Source: Acidobacteriota bacterium
GTDB taxonomy: Bacteria > Acidobacteriota > Terriglobia > Acidiferrales > UBA7541
Direction of reading: 5' to 3'
DNA: 57,513 bases
Assembly (NCBI GenBank): GCA_003224055.1
Contig: QHYE01000071.1
Coordinates: 1 to 57,513, forward strand
The notes below the pieces were generated by a model. It was not told the origin of the DNA, did no database searches, and was given only the letters and a program-made list of their open reading frames with translations. Positions within the stretch are counted from its first letter, which is position 1, and every line of letters starts with the position of its first letter. The position numbers and the translations under genes are program-made. Shown here one piece after another: positions 17,332 through 25,911 of the stretch.

Positions 17332-17514
17332 TTAGTCTCCGCATCAAAGTGCCGAGTCCTGACGAACGGGCTTCGACAACAGGATTTCGTTGGGTTTTCA
17401 AATTCTGCCCACACCATACTAATTCTCAAGCCATAGGGTGACGACATTCGGCCAGAAAGGACGAATGTGGCCAACTAGACAAGCAGTGGTCCCGACGCCT
17501 GGCCCATCAATAGC

Positions 17515-18273
17515 TCAAGCAGAGTCGTCAGCCGGTTGTTTGCGGTAGGCCGCTTCGTAGAGCTGGCCATACAATTTCTGGGCCCGTGCGTAGTCCTCTG
17601 GCGTACCAATGTCGATGAAAACCCCGTGTTGCTCCAAGGCATAAATTCCTTGGTCCAGAACACTTGGAAAGATGTCTCTCTCCAGGCTTATGGTACCGTC
17701 AGGTATATAGTCTAGAATCCTCCGGTTAAACACGTATATTCCAGCGTTTATGAATTCCGTCGGATCACCATCCGACTTTTCCTTGAAACCGCTTACATGA
17801 CCCTCCGTGGTCATTTGCACCGTTCCATACCTCTGGGTGTTTTTCATGCGAACCACCGCCAAGCTCGCTATCCCGTTCTTTTCGCGGTGAAACTGAATTA
17901 GCTCCTGAAAATTGACTTCGATGAAAGAGTCCCCGTTCATCACGAGAAAGTCAGAACCATCACTGAGGAGTGGTTCGGCAAGCTTGACGGCACCTGCCGT
18001 TCCCATGGCTTGAGACTCTCTCGAATACTCAATCGTGACATCCCACTTTCTGCCATCACCCAACTCGTTCTCCACTTCCTGGGCTAGGTACCCCGTGCAC
18101 ATCACTAGGCGACGAATCCCTTGGTGTTGAAGCTGTCTGACAAGCAGTTCAATAAATGGTCGCTCACCCACCGCCGCGAGAGGCTTTGCCGTCGACGCAA
18201 CAACGGATCGCAGGCGAGTTCCCAAACCGCCAGCGAGCAAGACTGCTTTGATAGTGTCCTCGTGCCGCGTCAA
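17515..18273 (-). CDS. hddC: Heptose 1-phosphate guanylyltransferase (HddC-type)
   Basis: Nucleotidyltransferase that would make GDP-D-glycero-alpha-D-manno-heptose from the 1-phosphate. AVLLAGGLGTRLRSV is the nucleotide-binding loop, then AKPLAAVGERPF, and FLVMNGDSFIEV is the metal site. Size (252 residues) and the setting with gmhA, gmhB and a GHMP kinase support HddC over a mannose-1-phosphate enzyme. The GDP specificity is inferred from the gene set and the neighbouring GDP-mannose-dehydratase-like gene. Confidence 0.82.
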   Translation of the reverse strand: MTRHEDTIKAVLLAGGLGTRLRSVVASTAKPLAAVGERPFIELLVRQLQHQGIRRLVMCTGYLAQEVENELGDGRKWDVTIEYSRESQAMGTAGAVKLAEPLLSDGSDFLVMNGDSFIEVNFQELIQFHREKNGIASLAVVRMKNTQRYGTVQMTTEGHVSGFKEKSDGDPTEFINAGIYVFNRRILDYIPDGTISLERDIFPSVLDQGIYALEQHGVFIDIGTPEDYARAQKLYGQLYEAAYRKQPADDSA

Positions 18274-18373
18274 ACGGGTTTTCCTTTGGCCGGTCGTCGC
18301 GGAGATTCATGGATAGTATTCACGATTCACTCAAGAAGTTGAATTCCCCGGGCGCAGAGTAGGAATGCAAATG

Positions 18374-19423
18374 CTACCTGTGCCCATTTCTGATGATCAT
18401 CTGTCCTGGTTTGGCGGGACAATCAATACCAGGCCAGCGCTTCTTGCCTTTTGCCCCCGACCTTTTCCCGGTGTTTGGCAAAGTTCGATCCCAATACTCC
18501 AGCATGGATGTCAAAGTCTCATCGATCGTTCGCAGCGGTTTCCAGTCTGTCTGGTGCTCAAACTTTTTTGTGCTTCCGAAAATGATCTTTTCATCAGAAG
18601 GCCGCATGAGCCGGGAAACACTCCTTATTTCGACCTTTACCCCGGAAAGGCGGATTGCAGTATTCAAGAGCGCGCCAATCTCAATGGTCTTCTTCGCGCA
18701 AAGATTATAGGCCTCCCCGTACTTTCCTTTGACAGCCGCCAAATAGAATCCTCGAACCGTGTCACGCACATCTAAGAATGCACGGCGCGGCTTTAAATTG
18801 CCAACTTCAATGATTGGCGGTTGCAGACCTTTCCTAATTCTCACGAGCTGCCGCACGAAGTCCGAAGGCGCATCGTTCGTTTTTCCTGGCCCCGTTGTAT
18901 TAAAAAGGCGCAAATTAACGGCTGGTATTGCGTAATCGAGAAAATACTCCCGAGCCAGCAAGTCTAAACACACCTTGCTGATGCCATACGGATGCAATGG
19001 AAGAAGCGGCTGTTTCTCCGTGACTGGGATAGCAGAGGCAGGCACATGTCCATATTCGGCGCTCGAACAGGCCGAGACGACCACCGGCCGTCGCTTCATC
19101 TGTCGCACCGCTTCGAATAGATTGAGCGAGCCCATGATGTTGGATTCGAAAGTCCCAACAGGATCTTCCCAAGAAACCGTTGGCAAACTTTGAGCCGCCA
19201 GATGGAAGATGTGGGTTGGCTTGTGTTCGGCCAGAAGATGGGCTATCCGCCGACCATTCCGTATATCACAACGAGCAAATTGCAGCCCGGAGAGCTTGGG
19301 ATACGATTCGGAACCTTGCAACCAGTACGTGCCGAGTACTTTCCATCCCTTTTCTTGAAGGAACCTCACCAGATGCGATCCGATGAATCCTTCAGCCCCG
19401 GTTACCATCGCAATTTTTTTCAT
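18374..19423 (-). CDS. GDP-sugar 4,6-dehydratase-like SDR
   Basis: Extended SDR of 349 residues in the GDP-mannose 4,6-dehydratase group. The NAD loop is TGAEGFIGSHL; SACSSAEYGH and HPYGISK give the Ser, Glu, Tyr and Lys of the active site; NLRLFNTTGPGK and DVRDTVRGFYLA follow. Lying within the heptose genes, it most likely acts on GDP-manno-heptose to give a GDP-4-keto-6-deoxy-heptose, as DmhA/WcbK types do. A GDP-mannose substrate cannot be excluded. Confidence 0.82.
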   Translation of the reverse strand: MKKIAMVTGAEGFIGSHLVRFLQEKGWKVLGTYWLQGSESYPKLSGLQFARCDIRNGRRIAHLLAEHKPTHIFHLAAQSLPTVSWEDPVGTFESNIMGSLNLFEAVRQMKRRPVVVSACSSAEYGHVPASAIPVTEKQPLLPLHPYGISKVCLDLLAREYFLDYAIPAVNLRLFNTTGPGKTNDAPSDFVRQLVRIRKGLQPPIIEVGNLKPRRAFLDVRDTVRGFYLAAVKGKYGEAYNLCAKKTIEIGALLNTAIRLSGVKVEIRSVSRLMRPSDEKIIFGSTKKFEHQTDWKPLRTIDETLTSMLEYWDRTLPNTGKRSGAKGKKRWPGIDCPAKPGQMIIRNGHR

Positions 19424-19821
19424 AGACGCCTTAGGATAACCTATGTACGTTGCTCACGGGGGGCTCGTTGCCAAGCGCTGAATGGATCTGGGCTGCCGAG
19501 TTCTAGTCAAATCGTTCGAATTGGCGGAAGTCGCTTACCAAGATCGAAGTTCAGTGGCAGAAAGTAACAACGAGGAAAGCACCAACAAGGAGCGCCGGTG
19601 GCACTCTTCCTACCTACCAATCTTAGACTCGCTCCTGTGGTCTGTGCCTTTGCCGCGACTTCGCCACAGCCGGGTGATCTGGATCTCGACTGCTTCTTCG
19701 GGCACGCTTCACTTCCGCGTGGAATCTGTCGTATCAGATCCATGTGCAGACTCAACTGCCGATTACTCCGGGGGTGCTGACCGGGCTCTTTTCGCCTCCA
19801 CCAGAATTAATTGATCTAAGA
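19424..19821. other. Intergenic region between the beta-helix and dehydratase genes
   Basis: No gene, sigma54-type site, ops-like element or strong hairpin was seen in these 398 bp. The region probably includes the 3' end of the beta-helix transcript and the leader of the dehydratase gene. Confidence 0.4.
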
Positions 19822-21828
19822 TTACTGAACAACCGCTTGGAGGCCCGTCGGCGGCACCACCTGCGTTCCGGAGGTCCCTCCACCGTAGCACGTAGTCGCG
19901 TTGAAACTCTTAATACTCAAGCTTCCATACGCCGAATCGTTGGTCAAGCCCTCGAAGCATCTCCGCGAGGGGATTTTGTTGGCATGTCCGCCAGTGGGAG
20001 TGCTGGATGTGTTAGGAGCGTTGCCATTCGATACGTCCGGTCCAATCGCAGGGAATGGAGCACTGCCGAACCAGGACGGCTTTGAGGACAGATAGAACGA
20101 TGCTGGAAGGTTTTGATTTGCCGGAACGGGATTCGGAAAATTAGTGATGCCGCTCGGGACTTCGCTGGAGTCCCATCGCACGCCAGTTAGGTCATTCGTC
20201 CCGGTATCGTTTGTGGATGTAAATTGGTCCCAGTTGCCCCAGCGCAGGAGCGTTCGCTTTACGTTGGAGTCCGCATTTACTGCCGTACCGCTGTTATTGC
20301 CGATCCATCCAAGGACGTAAAGAGCATTCGGCGCTCCACCGGTGTTATTTACGTTGTCTTCGTACTGTGAGTAGCTACTGCTCCCAAACACATTTGCTAC
20401 TGCGTTGTTGAAGCGATTGTTTGTCATTAAGGTAAGAGCCTGCCCGACTGTGCAGGAGTTGTTGTTTGCTGTACCATCGAAGAGATTCCGGTAGAATGTC
20501 AAAAACATGTGAGTGCCATGAGTTACGTCACCGTAGTAACTCTGCCAATCGTTGCCTTCGTATAAATCCATTCCAATCATGCCGCTGTGAGGCTGTGCGC
20601 CGCCGCCGCCGACCACGCTGCCTACCACCCAGTTATAGGAGAACACGTTACGGTCGCCGGGGTCGTTTGGAACGTAGGCATTATTCGTGTGGTGGAAGAT
20701 GTTGTTCTCAAATAGAGAATCGCTGACTTCCTTCGTTGTGATGCCATAGTTCTCTAGTGGGAATGGATTGCAAGTTGTATTTTTCCCGTAGATATAGTTC
20801 GAGCGCATCGTGACATGCGCAGAGTTCATTACCCAGTTGGTATAGAACGCTCCTGTGTCTGATGCAGTGTTGACGATGCGATTACCGACCAACCAGAGGT
20901 TCGAGCCGTCCTTGATGAACGTGCCGTAGGTGCCGCCGGCATTGGTGAAGTCGAGTGTCATGTTCTCGATACCAGAATTATGAATCTGCGTATTATTCCA
21001 CCACGCGCCAGGGATCTGGCTGGAACGGACAGTAGGGAAGGCGACACCGGGGCTGATGGATACGGTGAATGGGCCAGAGCCACTAATAGCTGTGACCGTA
21101 ACGGCTTGAATCATCGAACGCCCTGGTCTGCCCCAATGGTTCCCGTCGCCTTTGTTCGAGCACCATACGCCTGCAACGGAACATTGGATTACATCATTAA
21201 CGGTAGGGAATCCTACGCCCGCGACATCATCCAACTGGTCGAGGAAGATGATACTCCCCAAACCAGCCGCCCCCGCCGTCAATCCAGAGACACCACTGAG
21301 AGTTATAGACGTTGCTCCCTGTGCATAGCCTGCGGACCATATGACTTGATTATCCGGATTGGTGCCACCAACTGTTGTGCCCGCTCCTATTCCTGCTGAA
21401 CCGCTCATTAGGTTGATAGAACGAGGGGAGCCTAATCCTCCTCCGGTACAGCTCGCGTTGAACGAGAGTTTCGTCTGGTCTGCGCCAGCCCCTCTCAGGG
21501 CGACGTTGCTGCGCGTCAGGTTGATGCAGTTATCGCTGATCGTGAACGTCCCGGCAGGCACGCGAACGACGGTATTATTTGGAGCTGAAGTAATCGCGCT
21601 GTTAATTGAAGTTCCTGTTACTGTGCCGCCAAAGAGCGTGTTGCAGGCAGAGGTCACGCAGTTGGCCCATGAACCGCTCGGGATGTCCCCGACGACCCCG
21701 GCCGTCGACCAATTCGCAGCCCGGCTTGGGGCAATAATCCCAGACCACTGTTGTGCATGCGCCGAGATCGGTACCATCAAGACCAATATCAATGCAAGGA
21801 AGCATAGAAACCGCCGTGCGGATCTCAT
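19822..21828 (-). CDS. Secreted right-handed beta-helix (pectate-lyase-like) protein
   Basis: Exported protein of 668 residues. A signal peptide is clear: basic MRSARR, a hydrophobic core to about residue 20 and AHA-Q near 25. The mature part has RVPAGTFTISDNCINLTRS and repeated short N- and I-rich rungs (IENMTLDFTNAGG, VTMRSNYIYGKN, SDSLFENNIFHH) typical of parallel beta-helix lyases and epimerases. The C-terminus ends VPPTGLQAVVQ. No catalytic motif of a named lyase family could be fixed. It lies between hddA and the GDP-sugar dehydratase with about 400 bp of non-coding DNA on each side, so it looks inserted and separately regulated. It may cleave or modify the EPS outside the inner membrane. 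Confidence 0.83.
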   Translation of the reverse strand: MRSARRFLCFLALILVLMVPISAHAQQWSGIIAPSRAANWSTAGVVGDIPSGSWANCVTSACNTLFGGTVTGTSINSAITSAPNNTVVRVPAGTFTISDNCINLTRSNVALRGAGADQTKLSFNASCTGGGLGSPRSINLMSGSAGIGAGTTVGGTNPDNQVIWSAGYAQGATSITLSGVSGLTAGAAGLGSIIFLDQLDDVAGVGFPTVNDVIQCSVAGVWCSNKGDGNHWGRPGRSMIQAVTVTAISGSGPFTVSISPGVAFPTVRSSQIPGAWWNNTQIHNSGIENMTLDFTNAGGTYGTFIKDGSNLWLVGNRIVNTASDTGAFYTNWVMNSAHVTMRSNYIYGKNTTCNPFPLENYGITTKEVSDSLFENNIFHHTNNAYVPNDPGDRNVFSYNWVVGSVVGGGGAQPHSGMIGMDLYEGNDWQSYYGDVTHGTHMFLTFYRNLFDGTANNNSCTVGQALTLMTNNRFNNAVANVFGSSSYSQYEDNVNNTGGAPNALYVLGWIGNNSGTAVNADSNVKRTLLRWGNWDQFTSTNDTGTNDLTGVRWDSSEVPSGITNFPNPVPANQNLPASFYLSSKPSWFGSAPFPAIGPDVSNGNAPNTSSTPTGGHANKIPSRRCFEGLTNDSAYGSLSIKSFNATTCYGGGTSGTQVVPPTGLQAVVQ

Positions 21829-22244
21829 TTATACCTCTGTCTCGGCTCGACGAATATAGTAAAGAGCGTTGTCCCAACGCGCACAAGCGGAACTCGCAAC
21901 TACACTAGCGGCCCTCAGGTCACGCAGGCGCCTAGGTAGGACCATCAACGCACTACCTTCCTAGCTTTCGATGACCAAGCTAGGGATGTCCTACTCATTA
22001 GCTTTACGCACGCACCCCCTACCTGACAACTGTCCTGAAGGTCAGACAAGGAACAGGTTTGCTTGCTGACCTAAATGATCCACCTGGAATGGCCCCAAGA
22101 CTGTCACTCAACGGAAGAGTATGGGTCTCCCTGAGTAAAAAATAATGAGCTGAAAAACAAGACGCAAAAATAACCGCGTTAGTCGCCAATCTGGATTACC
22201 TGCCAATCGGGCTATTTCCGCAGTTGTGGGAAAGTTACTTAAAC
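21829..22244. other. Intergenic region before the beta-helix gene, with nested inverted repeats
   Basis: A perfect 8-bp inverted repeat, CCTAGCTT-N9-AAGCTAGG, lies at 21960-21984. A second set has GTCAG at 22041-22045, which can pair either with CTGAC at 22023-22027 or, within a 7-bp match, with CTGAC at 22066-22070. The two pairings exclude each other. No gene is supported here; the repeats may be operators or an RNA switch in the leader. Confidence 0.4.
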
Positions 22245-23297
22245 CTACAGATGCTCATTTTGCGCGTACACCTCACGGCGTTCGCGCATGAGGCCTTCAT
22301 GATACTCTCCCTCTGGTTCATAAACGATGACTTGACTGCCGTTTCTCGAGAAGGCGAACGGCACACACAAGAGTCTTTTCAACCGCAATCTCAACGCCTC
22401 CCGGTTTTCCGGCGGCACGAAGAACAGCATGAAGCCACCGCCGCCCGCTCCTAGGAGTTTGCCTCCGAGAGCGCCGCCATTGAGTCCGGCCTCGTAGATG
22501 TCATCGATGCTGTTATTGGTGATGTTCTGTGTTAGCGTCCTCTTGACTTTCCAACTCTCGTTCAGCAATCGGCCAAACTCATTTATCGAGCGGCTCGGAT
22601 TCGTGACAATGGCCTCAGCCTCGTTCACCATTTGGAACATTGTTTCCAATTCCTTCTTCTTTTGCGGCGTCACCCTTATCTGCTCTTTTGCAATTTCTGA
22701 CGCGATTCGGGAAAACCCAGTGAAATAGAGCGCCAGGTGCTGCTCTAATTCCACTAGTCTGTTCGGTGCAGTTAGTACGCGCTTTACTTCTATTGTGTCG
22801 TCCACCTGAAAATTGATGCGATTGAATCCGCCATGCGCAGCACTCACTTGATCCTGCGCACCGACGGCCTCCTGAAGCAACTCCTGTTCTACGTGTATCG
22901 CATCCGCGGCAAGCGAACGCTTGTCCCGCATCTGATTCTTCAGCGCGTAAAGCCCCAGAAGAAGTCCCACCGTGAATGCCGAACTCGTACCCAACCCCGT
23001 GCGCGCTGGCAGGTCAGCCACGTGATGAATCTCGACGCCATCATTGATCTCCAAAAATTGGAGGCAGGCGCGCACTGACGGGTGTTCAATCGAATGGTTA
23101 CTGACAACGTTCTCTACCTTCGAATAGGAGACGCGACTGTGGTACTCGAAAAAGGGCGGCAAAATTCGGCTGGTAATATAACAACACTTATCAATCGTCG
23201 TTGACAGCACGGCACCACCGTGTTCACGGTACCATATCGGATAATCGGTGCCGCCCCCGAAGAATGAGATGCGAAGGGGAGTACGGGTAATAATCAT
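22245..23297 (-). CDS. hddA: D-glycero-D-manno-heptose 7-phosphate kinase (GHMP family)
   Basis: GHMP kinase that would phosphorylate heptose 7-phosphate at C1 to the 1,7-bisphosphate. The start MIITRTPLRISFFGGGTDYP is typical of HddA; LPARTGLGTSSAF is the ATP-binding motif and LGAGGGGFMLFF the C-terminal motif. I chose the ATG at 23297, with GGAG upstream, over a frame open to 23399 whose first 34 residues do not fit the family. With gmhA, gmhB and hddC it forms the full GDP-heptose route. FucK-like GHMP kinases are an alternative but less likely here. Confidence 0.9.
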   Translation of the reverse strand: MIITRTPLRISFFGGGTDYPIWYREHGGAVLSTTIDKCCYITSRILPPFFEYHSRVSYSKVENVVSNHSIEHPSVRACLQFLEINDGVEIHHVADLPARTGLGTSSAFTVGLLLGLYALKNQMRDKRSLAADAIHVEQELLQEAVGAQDQVSAAHGGFNRINFQVDDTIEVKRVLTAPNRLVELEQHLALYFTGFSRIASEIAKEQIRVTPQKKKELETMFQMVNEAEAIVTNPSRSINEFGRLLNESWKVKRTLTQNITNNSIDDIYEAGLNGGALGGKLLGAGGGGFMLFFVPPENREALRLRLKRLLCVPFAFSRNGSQVIVYEPEGEYHEGLMRERREVYAQNEHL

Positions 23298-23534
23298 AGG
23301 TTCAATCTCCAAAGTACGCGAGGAGGCGGAGAGAGCGTCTCGGCATAGGACATCTCGTCCACATCCAGGTATGACTAAATTGACTGGCAAGCATCGCACG
23401 CCTCTAAAGCAGTTGTGTCTTGCGGACAGTCCTTTAATGATAAAGGAAGAACTTCAAAATGGACGGCTGCGAAATGAGCTATTCGACAACACTCAGACTT
23501 CAAACGGACGTCCGCATGGCATTCGGGTCCACTT

Positions 23535-24563
23535 TCAAATTCCCAGATTTCCCGCAAGTTTTCGGTGTTGGATGAGGAAAAGTGCTTTGTCCCAGGCTCT
23601 TTGCAAACCCGACCGGACCTTTGGCAAGAATACTTGAGCACGGTATGTCAGCCCCTCGCCAAACAACGGCTTCATCCATGAGTACTTCCAGGACAAGCGC
23701 GGGGCTTCCAGCTTTCCCCCCATAGTTCTTGCAATCTCGTTTGCCTGCTTCACAATGTCCAGCCTCTCAGGATAGAAATAGACCAGCCAGTTTTGCAGAT
23801 ACTTCACACAAGCGGCCCGAACCCTCGGGCTGTCCTCCAAAGATCTCAGATATCCGATATGCAATTCCATCGAGCGCCACTGGGCCTCCCGTTTCCTGTC
23901 TGATCGCCCCACGTAGCTCAGGCTCACGGCCCCAGACGCGCGGTAGTACACCTTCGCTTCCGGCACAAACCGGACGCCTTCACTTTGGAGTAGCACGCGG
24001 CAGAAATATTCGCCATCGTCGTCTCCCAGCAATTGGGTGTTCCATGGACCAGCGGCTTCCGTCAACTCACGGCTCACCAGCCACGTCGCGGTCTGCATGT
24101 GAAGGTTTTGTCCCATCTTTCGCAACAGCCATTCTGCGGGAGGGAGATCGCACCAAAGTGCCGTCGGAACAAACTTCGCCCGATAGTATCGGTACAGAAA
24201 GCGCCCCCAGGCCGAGGAAAAAAGTGTCCGTTTGCTGCTGGATTGGTTGACTGCTTCCATCTGCCGTGCAATCTTGTCCGGAGCTAAGAGATCATCGGCA
24301 TCCAGCCACTGGATATAGTCTCCGCTGCTCAAGGAAGAACATTTGTTTCTGGCTGCGGCCGCACCTTGGTTCTTCTGCGTCACCACCCGGACCTTGTCGG
24401 ACTCGAACCGTCGCGCAATCGCAAGAGTTTGATCAGTGGAACCGTCATCGACGACGATGATCTCTTTTTGCTCCCACGTTTGCGCAACTGCCGACCGGAG
24501 TGTGTCAACGATCCATTCTTGCGCATTAAACGCAGGGATGAGTATTGATACCAACGGTTTCAA
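23535..24563 (-). CDS. Family 2 glycosyltransferase with TTG start
   Basis: GT-A glycosyltransferase: KPLVSILIPAFNAQEWI, VVDDGSTDQT, QGAAAARN and the metal site WLDADDLLAPD. The best start is TTG at 24563, with GGGAGG nine bases upstream; it overlaps the stop codon of the preceding gene as TTGA, a sign of translational coupling. No ATG fits: the next upstream start lies 63 bp inside the preceding gene. The C-terminal third is helical. It probably adds one sugar of the repeat unit. Confidence 0.87.
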   Translation of the reverse strand: MKPLVSILIPAFNAQEWIVDTLRSAVAQTWEQKEIIVVDDGSTDQTLAIARRFESDKVRVVTQKNQGAAAARNKCSSLSSGDYIQWLDADDLLAPDKIARQMEAVNQSSSKRTLFSSAWGRFLYRYYRAKFVPTALWCDLPPAEWLLRKMGQNLHMQTATWLVSRELTEAAGPWNTQLLGDDDGEYFCRVLLQSEGVRFVPEAKVYYRASGAVSLSYVGRSDRKREAQWRSMELHIGYLRSLEDSPRVRAACVKYLQNWLVYFYPERLDIVKQANEIARTMGGKLEAPRLSWKYSWMKPLFGEGLTYRAQVFLPKVRSGLQRAWDKALFLIQHRKLAGNLGI

Positions 24564-25831
24564 GATAGTTGCCTCCCTAACAAATTTAGATATACGTCTC
24601 GCGTCAGCTCTCCCACTACGTTCCATGAATTCCTACTGTTGGCGTATTCACGTATTTCCTGGCGCCGCTCACCCAGGCGCTTATACAGGTCGCCAGCAAA
24701 ATACGCCTCGATTGCCCGCGCCAAGTCAACCGGATCGCGTGGCTTGCATAGGAGCCCTGTCCCACCTTCGACGACCGCTTCCCTCAGGGACCCCACGTCG
24801 GATGCGATTACCGGTAGGCCGAAGCTATAACCCAAGAAGAGCACGCCGCTCTGAAAGATTTCTGTGTAAGGAAGCACCAAGACGTCTGCCGCTTTGAAAT
24901 AGACTTCCGTCTCCTCATCCGGAACGAATTCGATCTTCTGGATGACTCGTCCACGTTTGACATCGCGGTTGATCTTCCTCTGGATTTCATCCAGGTATTT
25001 CTCACCCCCCAGCTTGGGCCTACCCGCAATGATCAGCCGATAGTCCCCGTTCTTGGCTACGATCCGCTGGAATGCGGCGACCAGGAATTCCAGTCCTTTG
25101 TAGGGCCCGATTCTGCCGAAGAACAGAATGGTTCTCTCGCCGTCTCTGATGCCCAGCCGCTGCTTAGCCTGTTTGGGTGTAAAAGCGGCGGTCTGCGGAA
25201 CAGAATTGTTAATCCCAAAAGGGATGACCGAGACCATTCGTTCACGAACACCAAAATCTTTGAGGAGTTCGCTCTTCATTCTTTCCGTATGAACAAAGAT
25301 GTGGTCGGCAAGGTGATACTGGATTCTCAAGGTAAGGCGATTAAGAAGCGAGTCGTTCGAATCCCTCTTGCCTGCATTCACATTGTGCGCAGTGAAAGCG
25401 ATCTTCTTGCCTTGCAGCTTGTAGTAGAGCATCAGCACAGTTCGGTCGAATATCTGGAATTTGCTGTTCCAAAGGATATGAAAGACCTTCGGCCTGGCGA
25501 CGGAGGCGTACCGGATAAGTTTTGCATAGTAGATCAATATCCTACGTATCTTTGTGGCGAGACTGGCGTCCCCCTGATTTCCTCTCAGATTAAGAAATCT
25601 CAGTTTTGGACTTGTATGAAGTTCGGGACTGTCCACCTCATCGCTGCCGATGAAGTCCAGGCATACACCTTTTGCTATCAGAGACATAGCCAAGCCGAAT
25701 GCGTACGGCTTGTCAATGCCGCCAGTAAGCAATCCAACCTCAATTTCAACTGGCGGCGTGGGTGCATTCGCGGCAGTACCAACACGTTCGTCCGTTGTAC
25801 AGGTGCTCGCTAACGGAGTTGCCTTTGTCAC
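24560..25831 (-). CDS. Family 4 glycosyltransferase
   Basis: Retaining GT-B glycosyltransferase. The C-terminal half has TILFFGRIGPYKGLEFLV, LIIAGRPK, and the donor-site ADVLVLPYTEIFQSGVLFLGYSFGLPV read in segments, with the Glu-rich EX7E-like region. The likely start is GTG at 25831 (TKATPLAST), preceded by GAGGAAGG and giving 423 residues; a frame open to 25921 would run into the polymerase gene. The next gene overlaps its stop by 4 bp. Confidence 0.87.
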   Translation of the reverse strand: MTKATPLASTCTTDERVGTAANAPTPPVEIEVGLLTGGIDKPYAFGLAMSLIAKGVCLDFIGSDEVDSPELHTSPKLRFLNLRGNQGDASLATKIRRILIYYAKLIRYASVARPKVFHILWNSKFQIFDRTVLMLYYKLQGKKIAFTAHNVNAGKRDSNDSLLNRLTLRIQYHLADHIFVHTERMKSELLKDFGVRERMVSVIPFGINNSVPQTAAFTPKQAKQRLGIRDGERTILFFGRIGPYKGLEFLVAAFQRIVAKNGDYRLIIAGRPKLGGEKYLDEIQRKINRDVKRGRVIQKIEFVPDEETEVYFKAADVLVLPYTEIFQSGVLFLGYSFGLPVIASDVGSLREAVVEGGTGLLCKPRDPVDLARAIEAYFAGDLYKRLGERRQEIREYANSRNSWNVVGELTRDVYLNLLGRQLS

Positions 25832-25911
25832 CGGATAACCTTCCTCTATTTCTGTACGGGGTCCTCTTACGCGAAGCTGCGCTCTTACTACTGACCAAGC
25901 GAGCCGGAAAG

